Assembly (NCBI GenBank): GCA_951394045.1
Contig: OX595987.1
Location: 4,154,001 to 4,218,000 of the forward strand
Direction of reading: 5' to 3'
Length of the DNA: 64,000 nucleotides
DNA from: Nitzschia sp. DOCU1
Taxonomy: Eukaryota; Bacillariophyta; Bacillariophyceae; Bacillariales; Bacillariaceae
Positions 31,027-41,054 of this stretch are shown piece by piece; the stretch's first letter is position 1; every line of letters starts with the position of its first letter. Under the pieces are notes generated by a model. The model was not told the DNA's origin and searched no databases. It was given only the letters and a program-made list of their open reading frames with translations. The position numbers and the translations under genes were made by a program.

Positions 31027-33495
31027 TTACTTGGCAAACTTGCATCGAGCTACCATGGTTGGGAATTTAGTCCCTTCGAAAATGCCACCGTTTTCGACAC
31101 AAAGCTCATCAATGCAAGCAAAGTCACACGACGGCGTATCTTTGGCTACGCAAACGTCAAACATTTCATCCGACTTTTGGATAGACATCTCGTATATGTG
31201 CTCGCTTCCAACAGTATTGATATACGAGCATGGAGGGGACTTGGAGCACAAAAAATTGTTACGACCGTCGCCAAAGTAACTTTGTTGCAGGTCGAGAAAG
31301 TGGCCTTGATCAGGGGGGAAGTTTTCGCACTTGTTTCTGGCGCACGTACTGTTGCAGCCGGGCATTTCTTCAGTGATGCAGTGAGTAGCATCCACCATGA
31401 CAAAACCACTCGCCCAAGGACAAGGACTGAAATTGCACGTATCGACTGGGTCATCGCTCGAGGGACCTTTGTACTCTCCTCGTCGCTTCTTGCATTCATT
31501 TTCGAGGACGCTTTGCACTGGCACAAAGCTAGAGGCTTGCGTTGCAGTACAAATCACAAAGTCGGCCTTCAAGGTACCCACTGACGGGGGCGCCACAGCC
31601 AGCACGCCGCCATTGCTGTCGTGGATGGAGCAAACGTGGGCGGCGTCGTTCCCAATGTAGACCCAGGCGTTGCGCTCATCAGCAATCGGAGCCCAGATGT
31701 CGGCGGTCGGGTTCCATCCTTCCAGTCGGACAGTCCCTTCTTCCGAACAATATTCATCAAATGTACCCAAGGTGCGGTTCTTGATCTTGCAGAAGTACGA
31801 AGCCTCGTCGTGGCCCTCGATAAAATCAGTGAGAGTCGGACCATAAAGGACGGTCTCTTTTGGTAGACAGAGTACGTAATTGGCTTCAAAGATCTCACCG
31901 TTGTACGCCTCCTTTGAAATCTCGTCAAGGCCCCAAGCGGGGTTCTCTCCAAAGAAGTCCTCGTGTTTGGTGCACGGAGGGTAATAGCCGTCGTTTCCCA
32001 GGAAAATCCAAGCATTGCGATGGTCCGAGGTGGGCAGCCACTGGTGGCCTTCTTTGATTCCATCGATCGGTATATTGCTGCTGTCGCAATAATCCTCATA
32101 CGAGCCCAGCGTTAGACCTTGGTCCTCGCACCATGCTTTGGCCTGGTCATAGCTCTTGATATGGGCGGTGCCATCCGGGCCGTAATAGTTCTTGACCGGC
32201 TCGCGGCAAAGGATGTGGCTGGCTTCCCAGGACTCCTTCGTGGTGGCGTCGCGACCCCAACCGGCGTCCACTCCAACCGACTTGGTGTCTTCGTGGAGAC
32301 GACAAACGGGCCACATAGTACCCTCCAAACCTTGGAAGTCCCGATCACCAACAAACACCCAGGCGTTGTAATAGTCTGATGTCGGTGACCAGTGATGGCC
32401 GACCCGAGCCCCTTCGAAGACTTGGAGTCTTTCATCGCAATAGTCATTCAAAGAACCAAGTACAAGGTTCCGGTCCTTGCAAAAAGCGACCGCTTGATCA
32501 TAGCTGTTGACGGCGTCTGTAAGAGGAGGGCCGTACCATGTCTTGGCTGCGTTTTGGTTGCGCTCGCATTTGTGAGCCTCATCGACAACACTGAAATATG
32601 GCTTTGGGCAATACCAGTCGCTAACGCCACAAAAGAGACTACACGGCGAGCCAGGCATACCGTTCTGGGCAGAACCAAGGTCGCAGTCCTCTCCTAGATC
32701 GACGATACCGTCGCCACACTTCTCTTGGGCCTCGATAGTGAACACAACTAGGTGCTTCATGAGAGTGTAGTCCGACAAGTCGGCAACGGTGCTCATCGCC
32801 TGGTCATCGGCACCAAAACTGTACAGCGTCTTCAAGGCCTCCGAATTGTTTCTGAGAAGGCTACCGAAACCAAAACCCTCGAGCCTTTCGGTGAAGTACT
32901 GGATGAGGGCATCCCGTTCCGCCCTCTGTTGTTGCCCCGAGGGCATCTTGCCAAGCTTGTGGGCGAGTTCCACCAACCGATAGGCGCAATTATGCAACAC
33001 AACATCATAAGGTTCAAGAATCATAGCGGAGCTGGACTCCACTGCGGCTGCGATATCGTCAATTATGATATTGTTGCCCATCGGGTGGAGTTGCCGATAG
33101 TCCAAAGTCGGCGGTGTAGCCGCCGGGTCGACGAACAATACATCGTTCAACTCGGGATCATCGGAAAGGGGAATGAGTTCTCCCCAGCTGGAAGTATTGG
33201 TGAAACATGACGCAAACGTGAAATAATCGTAGGTCTTGTTGACTGGCTCAAAAAGAGCCCAAATGTGTGGGTAAGCATCCTCGGCCGGATCCTTTTTCGC
33301 AATTGAAAAGTACATGTTGTAAAGGGCACCTTTGGGGACAATCAGCTTTCTTTCGCTACTCCCACCATGTTCTTCGCCTCTTTTGTTCTCCACAATCAGC
33401 CTCCGATTTTTTGGTTGGCACTCTGACCATTTCTGTGCTTCCAACAGCCGCGGCATCATGATTAACAAGAGCACGGAAACGCGAAAAAGGTTCAT
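31027..33495 (-). CDS. Secreted modular Cys-rich protein with three repeats
   Basis: The protein has 822 residues. MNLFRVSVLLLIMMPRLLEA is a signal peptide. Residues 45-270 form an N-terminal domain (KGALYNMYF, FEPVNKTYDYFTFASCF, HNCAYRLVELAHKLGK). Next is a short Cys motif, CGDGIVDLGEDCDLG ... CSLFC, of the DUF4215-like type. Three copies of a module of about 110 residues follow (roughly 325-440, 440-550 and 550-660): YGP..T, then YDQAxxxC, LGSxxDYC, WxPxxDxxNAW(V/I) and a closing Cys. The spacing of Cys and WxPxxDxxNAW resembles a C-type-lectin-like fold, but I cannot assign it. The C-terminal 160 residues are Cys-rich. It is likely a secreted or cell-surface adhesion or binding protein. 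A broken inverted copy of its 5' part lies at 39343. Confidence 0.8.
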   Translation of the reverse strand: MNLFRVSVLLLIMMPRLLEAQKWSECQPKNRRLIVENKRGEEHGGSSERKLIVPKGALYNMYFSIAKKDPAEDAYPHIWALFEPVNKTYDYFTFASCFTNTSSWGELIPLSDDPELNDVLFVDPAATPPTLDYRQLHPMGNNIIIDDIAAAVESSSAMILEPYDVVLHNCAYRLVELAHKLGKMPSGQQQRAERDALIQYFTERLEGFGFGSLLRNNSEALKTLYSFGADDQAMSTVADLSDYTLMKHLVVFTIEAQEKCGDGIVDLGEDCDLGSAQNGMPGSPCSLFCGVSDWYCPKPYFSVVDEAHKCERNQNAAKTWYGPPLTDAVNSYDQAVAFCKDRNLVLGSLNDYCDERLQVFEGARVGHHWSPTSDYYNAWVFVGDRDFQGLEGTMWPVCRLHEDTKSVGVDAGWGRDATTKESWEASHILCREPVKNYYGPDGTAHIKSYDQAKAWCEDQGLTLGSYEDYCDSSNIPIDGIKEGHQWLPTSDHRNAWIFLGNDGYYPPCTKHEDFFGENPAWGLDEISKEAYNGEIFEANYVLCLPKETVLYGPTLTDFIEGHDEASYFCKIKNRTLGTFDEYCSEEGTVRLEGWNPTADIWAPIADERNAWVYIGNDAAHVCSIHDSNGGVLAVAPPSVGTLKADFVICTATQASSFVPVQSVLENECKKRRGEYKGPSSDDPVDTCNFSPCPWASGFVMVDATHCITEEMPGCNSTCARNKCENFPPDQGHFLDLQQSYFGDGRNNFLCSKSPPCSYINTVGSEHIYEMSIQKSDEMFDVCVAKDTPSCDFACIDELCVENGGIFEGTKFPTMVARCKFAK

Positions 33496-33634
33496 GGTCA
33501 GACTTGGTGGTTCGGGGCTATGTTGTTATCGGTTTGCTTGATTGGTATGCACGTTGAGAAAGCAAATGGGCGGAGATCCGTGGTTTGGTATTTGTGAAGT
33601 AATTGCATTGTATTAGAGAAAGTCAGAAAATTAA

Positions 33635-36291
33635 GGTATTGGTATTTCTACATACGGGAAAATGGAATTTCGGTACAAAAGATACCACATGGGTGGAATT
33701 TTGGGCCTTACGTGAAAATAGTCTCAAAATACTCCACACAAAATTCCACACACAATCCCGTGTAACAAACGATCATGTATGTCGGAAGCGTTCGCATCAG
33801 TCGTTCGAGCCAGTCGAAGAACGACGTTGCCACTAAAAGTGAGGAGTCGGCGCAAATTGCGTGTTGATCAACTGGATGGCCAGCTGCATACCATTCTCTA
33901 GCTATAGCGTACTGTAGCTATTTTCTGAGGTATAGTACTGTTCACTCTATTCTGTACACGGTAGTAAAGTACTTTGTTGTATCTTCTTGCTCCTGATAAA
34001 GTTGAATGGGTGGCACGAGGAGAGCAGGCAACAATGAAAGAAGAACTCTATTCCATCAAGTCTCTGCTGCTATAGCGCCGCTTTAACTCTAAATGTTAAT
34101 ACTTAGTAGTGCGATAGATTCTACTATTAGTTTACAAAGTCTACAATTTCTTTTTCTTTCTAGCTGCCAACCATTGGTTGTGTCTCTTATTGGATGGCAG
34201 CAAGGACAGCAGTATACCCCTTGTTACAGCCACATTACCAGCAATATTTATGGCTGCTGGGGCCATGGTTTCGTCGATAGGGCTTGGCATTCTCCAATAA
34301 ATATTGCATGTTTCTTCTTGTCATCTTCCTTCTTGTGTTTTTTCTTTGGGTCGCAACAATCATTGGCACCACCGCAGTCATACCGGCCAAGGCACCTAGC
34401 TGACTGCCCTTTCTTCTTGGCAATTTGTTCTTGATCCATCTGTGGTTTGGGGGCTCAACTCCATTTGTGGGACCATTGTCATCGTCAGATGAATCATCGT
34501 CATCATCGTTTCTTCCCAGGGGCAACGGGTTGATTGTTGCTGCATTTGTTTGGCCCAAAGCACTCGTTTGGGGTGGGGGCACCTTCCAGCAACTCGTTTG
34601 GTGCAAATCCAAAACCTGTTGACTTGCAAGGTGTACAATCAAATCATGCCAATGGGTGCATTCGATTTGCTGTGCAAGTGCCCCAGGTTTGCAGTCCAGA
34701 TTGGCACATGGGCCAGATGCATTGGTGTTGTCATTGTTTGTTGTTGCGTTTTGTCATTCTCAAACACACGTGTGCGAGAGTGGAATTTGTAAAATACAGT
34801 ATGACATCAGCGCGAGTCGACTACTTTGAATGGAATAATTGACCCAAAAATTCCACAGTTTTGGTCCACTCCCGGGTGGAATCGCCACGTCAACACCATG
34901 AAAATTCCACCAACTCCCAAGACGGTATTGGTATTTCTACATACGGGAAAATGGAATTTCGGTACAAAAGATACCACATGGGTGGAATTTTGGGCCTTAC
35001 GTGAAAATAGTCTCAAAATACTCCACACAAAATTCCACACACAATCCCGTGTAACAAACGATCATGTATGTCGGAAGCGTTCGCATCAGTCGTTCGAGCC
35101 AGTCGAAGAACGACGTTGCCACTAAAAGTGAGGAGTCGGCGCAAATTGCGTGTTGATCAACTGGATGGCCAGCTGCATACCATTCTCTAGCTATAGCGTA
35201 CTGTAGCTATTTTCTGAGGTATAGTACTGTTCACTCTATTCTGTACACGGTAGTAAAGTACTTTGTTGTATCTTCTTGCTCCTGATAAAGTTGAATGGGT
35301 GGCACAAGGAGAGCAGGCAACAATGAAAGAAGAACTCTATTCCATCAAGTCTCTGCTGCTATAGCGCCGCTTTAACTCTAAATGTTAATACTTAGTAGTG
35401 CGATAGATTCTACTATTAGTTTACAAAGTCTACAATTTCTTTTTCTTTCTAGCTGCCAACCATTGGTTGTGTCTCTTATTGGATGGCAGCAAGGACAGCA
35501 GTATACCCCTTGTTACAGCCACATTACCAGCAATATTTATGGCTGCTGGGGCCATGGTTTCGTCGATAGGGCTTGGCATTCTCCAATAAATATTGCATGT
35601 TTCTTCTTGTCATCTTCCTTCTTGTGTTTTTTCTTTGGGTCGCAACAATCATTGGCACCACCGCAGTCATACCGGCCAAGGCACCTAGCTGACTGCCCTT
35701 TCTTCTTGGCAATTTGTTCTTGATCCATCTGTGGTTTGGGGGCTCAACTCCATTTGTGGGACCATTGTCATCGTCAGATGAATCATCGTCATCATCGTTT
35801 CTTCCCAGGGGCAACGGGTTGATTGTTGCTGCATTTGTTTGGCCCAAAGCACTCGTTTGGGGTGGGGGCACCTTCCAGCAACTCGTTTGGTGCAAATCCA
35901 AAACCTGTTGACTTGCAAGGTGTACAATCAAATCATGCCAATGGGTGCATTCGATTTGCTGTGCAAGTGCCCCAGGTTTGCAGTCCAGATTGGCACATGG
36001 GCCAGATGCATTGGTGTTGTCATTGTTTGTTGTTGCGTTTTGTCATTCTCAAACACACGTGTGCGAGAGTGGAATTTGTAAAATACAGTATGACATCAGC
36101 GCGAGTCGACTACTTTGAATGGAATAATTGACCCAAAAATTCCACAGTTTTGGTCCACTCCCGGGTGGAATCGCCACGTCAACACCATGAAAATTCCACC
36201 AACTCCCAAGACGGTATTGGTATTTCTACATACGGGAAAATGGAATTTCGGTACAAAAGATACCACATGGGTGGAATTTTGGGCCTTACGT
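33635..36291. mobile_element. Tandem array of a 1,289-bp repeat element (2.06 copies)
   Basis: Copy 1 is 33635-34923, copy 2 is 34924-36212 and a partial third copy is 36213-36291 (79 bp). Wherever I compared them the full copies are identical, apart from one substitution at 34017 (G) versus 35306 (A). Each unit carries six copies of TGGAATTT or its complement in mirror order near its ends (33663, 33694, 33741, 34781, 34848 and 34902 in copy 1). TTAA directly precedes copy 1. On the minus strand each unit has a 135-codon frame (34642-34235 and 35931-35524) with Asp/Ser-acidic and Lys-rich parts. An overlapping frame contains CLGRYDCGGANDCCDPKKK. These look like decayed transposon coding sequence. 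A non-autonomous DNA transposon, tandemly duplicated, is the best guess. A locally amplified satellite is the alternative. Confidence 0.65.
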
Positions 36292-36381
36292 TCACATATT
36301 GTTGAGCCCCGCGGCCTCGTGTCGGGAAGGTCGACGTTTACATAAAAAGTAAGCGCTTTCACCTAATGTACTGTACATCTT

Positions 36382-36399
36382 CCCCCCCCCCCCCCCCCC
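36382..36399. repeat. Poly-C homopolymer, 18 bases
   Basis: This is an uninterrupted run of 18 C just after the partial third copy of the tandem element. A longer run lies at 2014-2036. Confidence 0.95.
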
Positions 36400-36423
36400 G
36401 AAGATTGCACAAAGGAATTGTAA

Positions 36424-36438
36424 ATTACCAGTTATTTA
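36424..36438 (+). repeat. Dispersed repeat, copy 1 of 3
   Basis: ATTACCAGTTATTTA is followed by a GATTGGCGGAAC-like segment. Related copies are at 36529-36543 (with TTT for GTT, then GATTAGCGGGACC) and at 39174-39188 (exact 15-mer, then GATTGGTGGGAAC). Confidence 0.6.
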
Positions 36439-37704
36439 AAAATGATTGGCGGAACTTTAAACAATACCGGCGGGCTTATCCGGATGCATCTACATTCGTC
36501 AAATCTTATCAACGACACTGTGGTGAAAATTACCATTTATTTAAAGATTAGCGGGACCCTGAATAAATGTCAGGCCCATTCCTGAAATAGGGCATATGGA
36601 GGGTAGACGATCCCCTCTTATCTCAAGTTCAAACGTGTCCCATTTTTGCCAAGTGTGTGCTGCCCGGCTTTATCGTCGGCACTCACTCCCTCCGCCTCAC
36701 CAACCAGGAAGAACTGGTGTGCGAGGAAGCGGCCCAAGCGAATGCGAAGCAACAGACATTTGATTCAGGGGTGCTAGGACATCGTCTCTCCTGGAAGTGA
36801 ACTATCAATCTCTAAAAATGGTAATTCAGCGGCCGCCGTCCTAAATCATCCAAAATATAGTTGGTGGTGAATCATTACTACTAGTATCTCTAGTGGTAGC
36901 ATTGGAACAGGCGTACGCTATCCTCCTACCTTGTCGTCGCTGAATCATCTCGCTGGAAGTGAACTCCATTCTTCCTATACAACTGAATGCATGGATAGCT
37001 TCGTTCATGGAACCGTACAGTAGAGGTGAAGGAATCAATCATTATGTAGCTGCTGTTAATTCATCGTAACAAATGGGAACGTACTGTGCAATATCCTCCT
37101 GCGTACCTTTGCGGTGGATTGTCTCCATCCCCCACGAATCGATTAGGTCGACAAAGAAGGAGCACATTCGCTCTTTGGGTATTCCCGAAGACGACTAAGT
37201 GAACCGAAGCATTGGAACTGCTAAGCGAACCGAAGCATTAGAACGGCTAAGCGAACCGATCCTTGGACCTGTAGTCGGAGATCGATAGAAACACCGTGGT
37301 AAAATAGCACACAAAATTGTCATCCTCTTATTATGACGTCCCAGATTTTGATATTTCCTTGTCATTTTGCCGTGTTGACAGGCCGGCACGCGCGAAACGG
37401 CCGGAAAAAGCCGTTATTCCATGTAGACGTCAAAATGAAATACCGCCTAAACTTCAGTTTGCTGCCACTTGACAGCTTTTTTGTTTTGTCGTCAAGTTTG
37501 TGTAGACTCTACGAGATAAATTCCTAGTAGGAACACTAAAACATATGCCTTCAGATTGGACATGGGACATGTCATCAAAACGAGTTGGCGAGGCTCCAAT
37601 TCTGGCGCGGACCTGCATCCATCGCCGATTTTCGGCAATTCGGCAAGAGACAAGTAGCAAGAACGTTGCCATTTCCATGGCATCCACGCAGCCGTCACAT
37701 CATC

Positions 37705-38109
37705 ATGTCAAACAACAGCAATGGCAACAACAACTACAACCCTTACTACACTCCTCTCACTTACTTCAGTGGAGGTAGTCTACAGCAGCAGGTCCTCACC
37801 GCATCGGCCCGCGGCAACAGTGTAGCCGCTTCGTTCCAGCCGCCCGCTACCATACATCACGACAACGTGGACAATTTGATCAGCAGCGACGATGATGATG
37901 CATCCACTACGGATCCACTACCGTTTCAAAAGACTCCAAACGAATGGGAGGATGATGGTACAGGAGGCGACGAAGAAAACAACGGGAGCAACCTTCGTGT
38001 TCCCTCGGCCACCGGGCCAATGACGATGACAAAAAAGACGAACATGACAACTGCCACCACCAAGAAACAAAAGAAGTTGCCTGGTGTGCTTTTTCTTCAC
38101 ATAAGTTAG
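37705..38109 (+). CDS. Orphan low-complexity protein fragment
   Basis: A 134-residue frame from the ATG at 37705. It has codon periodicity and a composition typical of genuine diatom N-termini: Asn/Ser-rich (MSNNSNGNNNYNPYYTPL), Gln-rich, then acidic (SSDDDDAS), then Thr/Lys-rich (KKTNMTTATTKKQKKLP). The open frame extends upstream to 37585 without further features. No domain follows, and the frame ends shortly after running into the 3' end of a transposase-like sequence on the other strand. It may be the first exon of a gene whose remainder was lost or displaced. The function is unknown. Confidence 0.4.
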   Translation: MSNNSNGNNNYNPYYTPLTYFSGGSLQQQVLTASARGNSVAASFQPPATIHHDNVDNLISSDDDDASTTDPLPFQKTPNEWEDDGTGGDEENNGSNLRVPSATGPMTMTKKTNMTTATTKKQKKLPGVLFLHIS

Positions 38110-38742
38110 GAAGTGTAGCATTGCCTCTTCTCCAAAAAACTTACTTCCGTTGTCTGGCCACACAAATGTCGCTGGTACTCGCCAATGGACAACCAACTCC
38201 TTAAGATCGTCCTTGCAAAAAGGGGGCCAATCGTCTGCTTGCTCTTCTGTCAAAGAGTCAAAAGCCCGTACCGTAATGGGTCCAAATATCTCAGTGGGTC
38301 GTCGTCGGGATCCTGGTTCGTAGAATTCCCTACGGTGAGTCTCAGCATAAACGAGACATAAAACAACAATAGACCCAACAATGCATGTTTGCACCTCGTC
38401 TTTTCTCTTTCGTAGAAGTTGGATCTGTTCTTGATTCGGTGCGACTGCGATCGAAGCGGCCATTAATTGACCGCATATATTGTGGTGCCAGATGAACAGC
38501 AGGACAACAACAATCACCAGGTTGTAGATATGATCATACAAGGTATTGATATCATCTATGTCGCTATTGCGCAGAGCATCATATCGATACAAAAAGTTTG
38601 TCAGCCTACGCTTCTTCCGCAACCCACCAGCTGTGGGAGGCCTGCGGTCGTCCGCGTCATCGTCCTCGTCCGCCTCAACAATGTCACTGCCAGCTTCGTC
38701 GTCACTAGCAGGATCGTGTTCATTGTTGTTATTATCCTCCAT
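37918..38742 (-). pseudogene. Truncated Harbinger-like transposase remnant
   Basis: A 274-codon frame begins MEDNNNNEHDPASDDEAGSD. The convincing part ends near residue 218 (about 38088). The segment DDLKELVVHWRVPATFVWP followed by GEEAMLHFLTYVKKK resembles the pre-catalytic part of Harbinger/HARBI1-like and related diatom DDE transposases (aromatic-rich helix, then GEE.LL.FL). Two hydrophobic stretches (LVIVVVLLFIW and CIVGSIVVLCLVYAE) are present. No DDE catalytic residues are found. The last 60 or so residues are antisense to the low-complexity plus-strand frame and have no transposase character. The element therefore appears cut off before its catalytic domain. The family assignment is tentative. 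Confidence 0.4.
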
Positions 38743-39342
38743 AGTGTAGAGTAGCTTGTATTACTGTTGAGAAAGTGTTGTGAGAAATGGTCGTGAGACG
38801 CCGTTGTCGGCATTTTTCGCGCGCTCCCTCTACTCGACTTACTACTTGCGCGTCGGCATCAAGTTTCATTTCATTCGACTGGTTCGAACTTCAATCGACG
38901 AACAGAATACTCATGTCGTTGGCAATGTCCGAGACAGAGAGAACGTTGGCGGAAATTTGGAATTTGAATCTGGGACTCCGCCATGACTCGTCAAATTCTC
39001 GTCATCGAAGAGGCAGAAAAACCGTAGCGGGGGACGGCAAAGTGAAACGGAAATATCATTTCTGGGACTCCCTATTCTGCTTTTTAGTGGGATAACGCAA
39101 CCTTGTCATCGCGGAATCATGCCCACCTGAGTTCGTGACAGGTGGAACGGACAGGCATGGCCCATATGGAAAAATTACCAGTTATTTAATGATTGGTGGG
39201 AACCTAATTAATCCATGCGCTCGGACATACCTACTAGTGATCTTCTGGTCTGCCTTTTTCGACGAAGAATCATGGGGCGCCATCACACCATCTCTGCCCA
39301 TTCTTCGGGCATTTTTCCGGCCCCAACCGCCTAAGTCTGACC
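38743..39342. other. Intergenic region
   Basis: 600 bases between the transposase remnant and the broken secreted-protein gene. It holds the third ATTACCAGTTATTTA copy (39174-39188). The last 30 or so bases before 39343 match the bases just upstream of the intact gene at 33495 (CTAAGTCTGACCATG versus CCAAGTCTGACCATG-like). Confidence 0.5.
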
Positions 39343-40189
39343 ATGGACGCTTTCCGCGTTTCCATTCTTTTCTTCTTGATGGTGCCGTGGCTTCTGGTTC
39401 TTGCAATCCCAGTATCTCGTTCAAATCCAAGAAGGTTGCTTCTGACTTCATCGAACGGCGAATGGCAGGAAGAACAACTACGGAGGCTGAGCGAGGAGAG
39501 CACAGGGGAACATGGTCGGAAGAGCGAAAGAAGAAAGCTAATCGTCGTTCCCAAGGGTGCGCTTTACAACATGTATTACCTTGCTCACCCACATATTCTG
39601 GCTCTTTTCGAGCCAGTTAACAAGACCTATGATTACTTTACGTTTGCGTCATGTTTCACCAAAACTTCCAGCCGGGGACAGGTCAAACTCCTTTCCGATG
39701 ATCCTGATTTGGAAGATTTATTGTTCATCGACGACCCGGCGGCTACTACACCACCGTCTTTGAACTATCAGCTACTCCACCCCATGGGCGACAATATCGA
39801 AATCGATGACATTGCAGCCGCAGTTGAGTCCAGCTCTGGTAAAATTCTTGGCCCCTACGATGCCTTGTCGCATAATTGCGCCTATCGGTTGGTGGAACTC
39901 GGTCACAAGCTTGGCAAGATGCCCTCGTCGGGGCAACACCAGATCGCGGAACGGGATGCTCTCATCCAATACTTCGCCAAAGGTCTCGAGTCTTTTGGTT
40001 TAGCTGATAGATATTCTCAGAAACAATCCGGAAGCCTTGAAGACGCTGTACAGTTTGGGCGCCGACGATGATCATCAGGCGATTAGCACCTTTGCCGACT
40101 TACCGAACTACACTCTTATGAAGCAGCTAACTGTATTCACTATAGAGGCCCAAGAGAAAATTGGGCATCACAGTGTGCAGAAATCCTAG
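39343..40189 (+). pseudogene. Broken copy of the 822-residue secreted protein gene
   Basis: The frame from 39343 gives 242 residues homologous to the N-terminal domain of the protein at 31027-33495: signal peptide MDAFRVSILFFLMVPWLLVL, then KGALYNMYYLAHPHILALF, VNKTYDYFTFASCF and HNCAYRLVELGHKLGKMPS. Near 40005-40020 the frame breaks and the homology continues one base over (ILRNNPEALKTLYSLGADD, then YTLMKQLTVFTIEAQEK) to a stop at 40187. Matching ends after EAQEK, exactly before the CGDGIVD motif of the intact protein. The Cys motif, all three modules and the C-terminus are missing. It is on the opposite strand to the intact gene, so this is an inverted partial duplicate. It may still encode a secreted 242-residue protein, but a decayed gene is more likely. 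Confidence 0.75.
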
Positions 40190-41054
40190 TGGCGTCCCCT
40201 CCGACAGAATCCACCGCCCATCATGATTTGAATGCAGGATGATGTAAGCGATTCAACATGCTTTAATTTGATAAGAGGAAGTGTCGTTCTCGGAGCCCTA
40301 CGAGTTTTCGACCAGAAACTCCAAATACCTACTACGACTGACTCTGTCAAAGTGGCGATCCTTGGCATACCCGTACGGCGTGTCAAAATGATTCTAAAAG
40401 TCACTTCTACCATGAATGATGGCCACCAGACCACATTTTCAACGGCAACGACAACGACTACTCAGAGAAGCATGCAAGAGCCAACATTTACGTTGTGGTA
40501 GTCTCCCCGTGAGTACGCCTCTGCATTTACTCTCTTGCCATCATGTTGGGGGAGATGAGAAAGAAGCACCGTGCACACCTACCACAGAGGTGATGAAACC
40601 GAGCTCGATTCTCGCACCCTCATCAATTTCGTTCAGTGAATTTTTTAAAGAGGGCGTCGGGCTGCTGCCGAGTAGTCAGGTGGTTCCACAAGACCCCACT
40701 ACTATTTGTACAGATGCATGATCGTCGTGGGTGATCTGGATGCGAACAATGCCCGAACGTTCGATACCGAAGCAAAAATGAGAACCATTGAGCAATTTAG
40801 TTGCATATTAGTTTCTATCTGGAACTCAATACTAGCTAGCGAATTGGATACATGTCGAGTAGAAGCCTGTAAGAGAAGCCAAGGAAGACACAGGCGTTGT
40901 TCATGGCACGCGTTTTCGTAAGGGTGCTGCGTGCCGTAAACTTGTTCCTATTGCCCGAACCACGACGTTCGAGTGAAAGCCATCCCTTGTACCTCCTGCC
41001 GCAATGCTCGAATTTTCAAAAAGATTGTTTGATCGAGACGTATCGACATTACTT
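40190..41054. other. Intergenic region, no supported gene
   Basis: 865 bases between the broken gene and the 3' end of the third MORN gene. Frames of 70-100 codons occur on the plus strand without any feature. No further homology to the 822-residue gene is visible. Confidence 0.5.

Larger units (their letters stand above)
36292..37704. other. Intergenic accessory DNA without a clear gene
   Basis: 1.4 kb after the tandem array. It contains a poly-C tract, two copies of an ATTACC(A/-)(G/T)TTATTTA repeat and a start-less open stretch (about 36595-36800) that looks protein-like (CPIFAKCVLPGFIVGTHS). No intact gene was recognised. Confidence 0.45.

Noticed and set aside
33635..36291. LTR retrotransposon as explanation for the tandem repeat
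   Set aside because: There are no TG...CA ends, no primer-binding site or polypurine tract was recognised, and no reverse transcriptase or integrase was seen.
38875..38895. GGTTCGAACTT, looking like a tRNA B-box
   Set aside because: It differs from the GGTTCGAxTCC consensus, and no A-box or cloverleaf could be placed around it.
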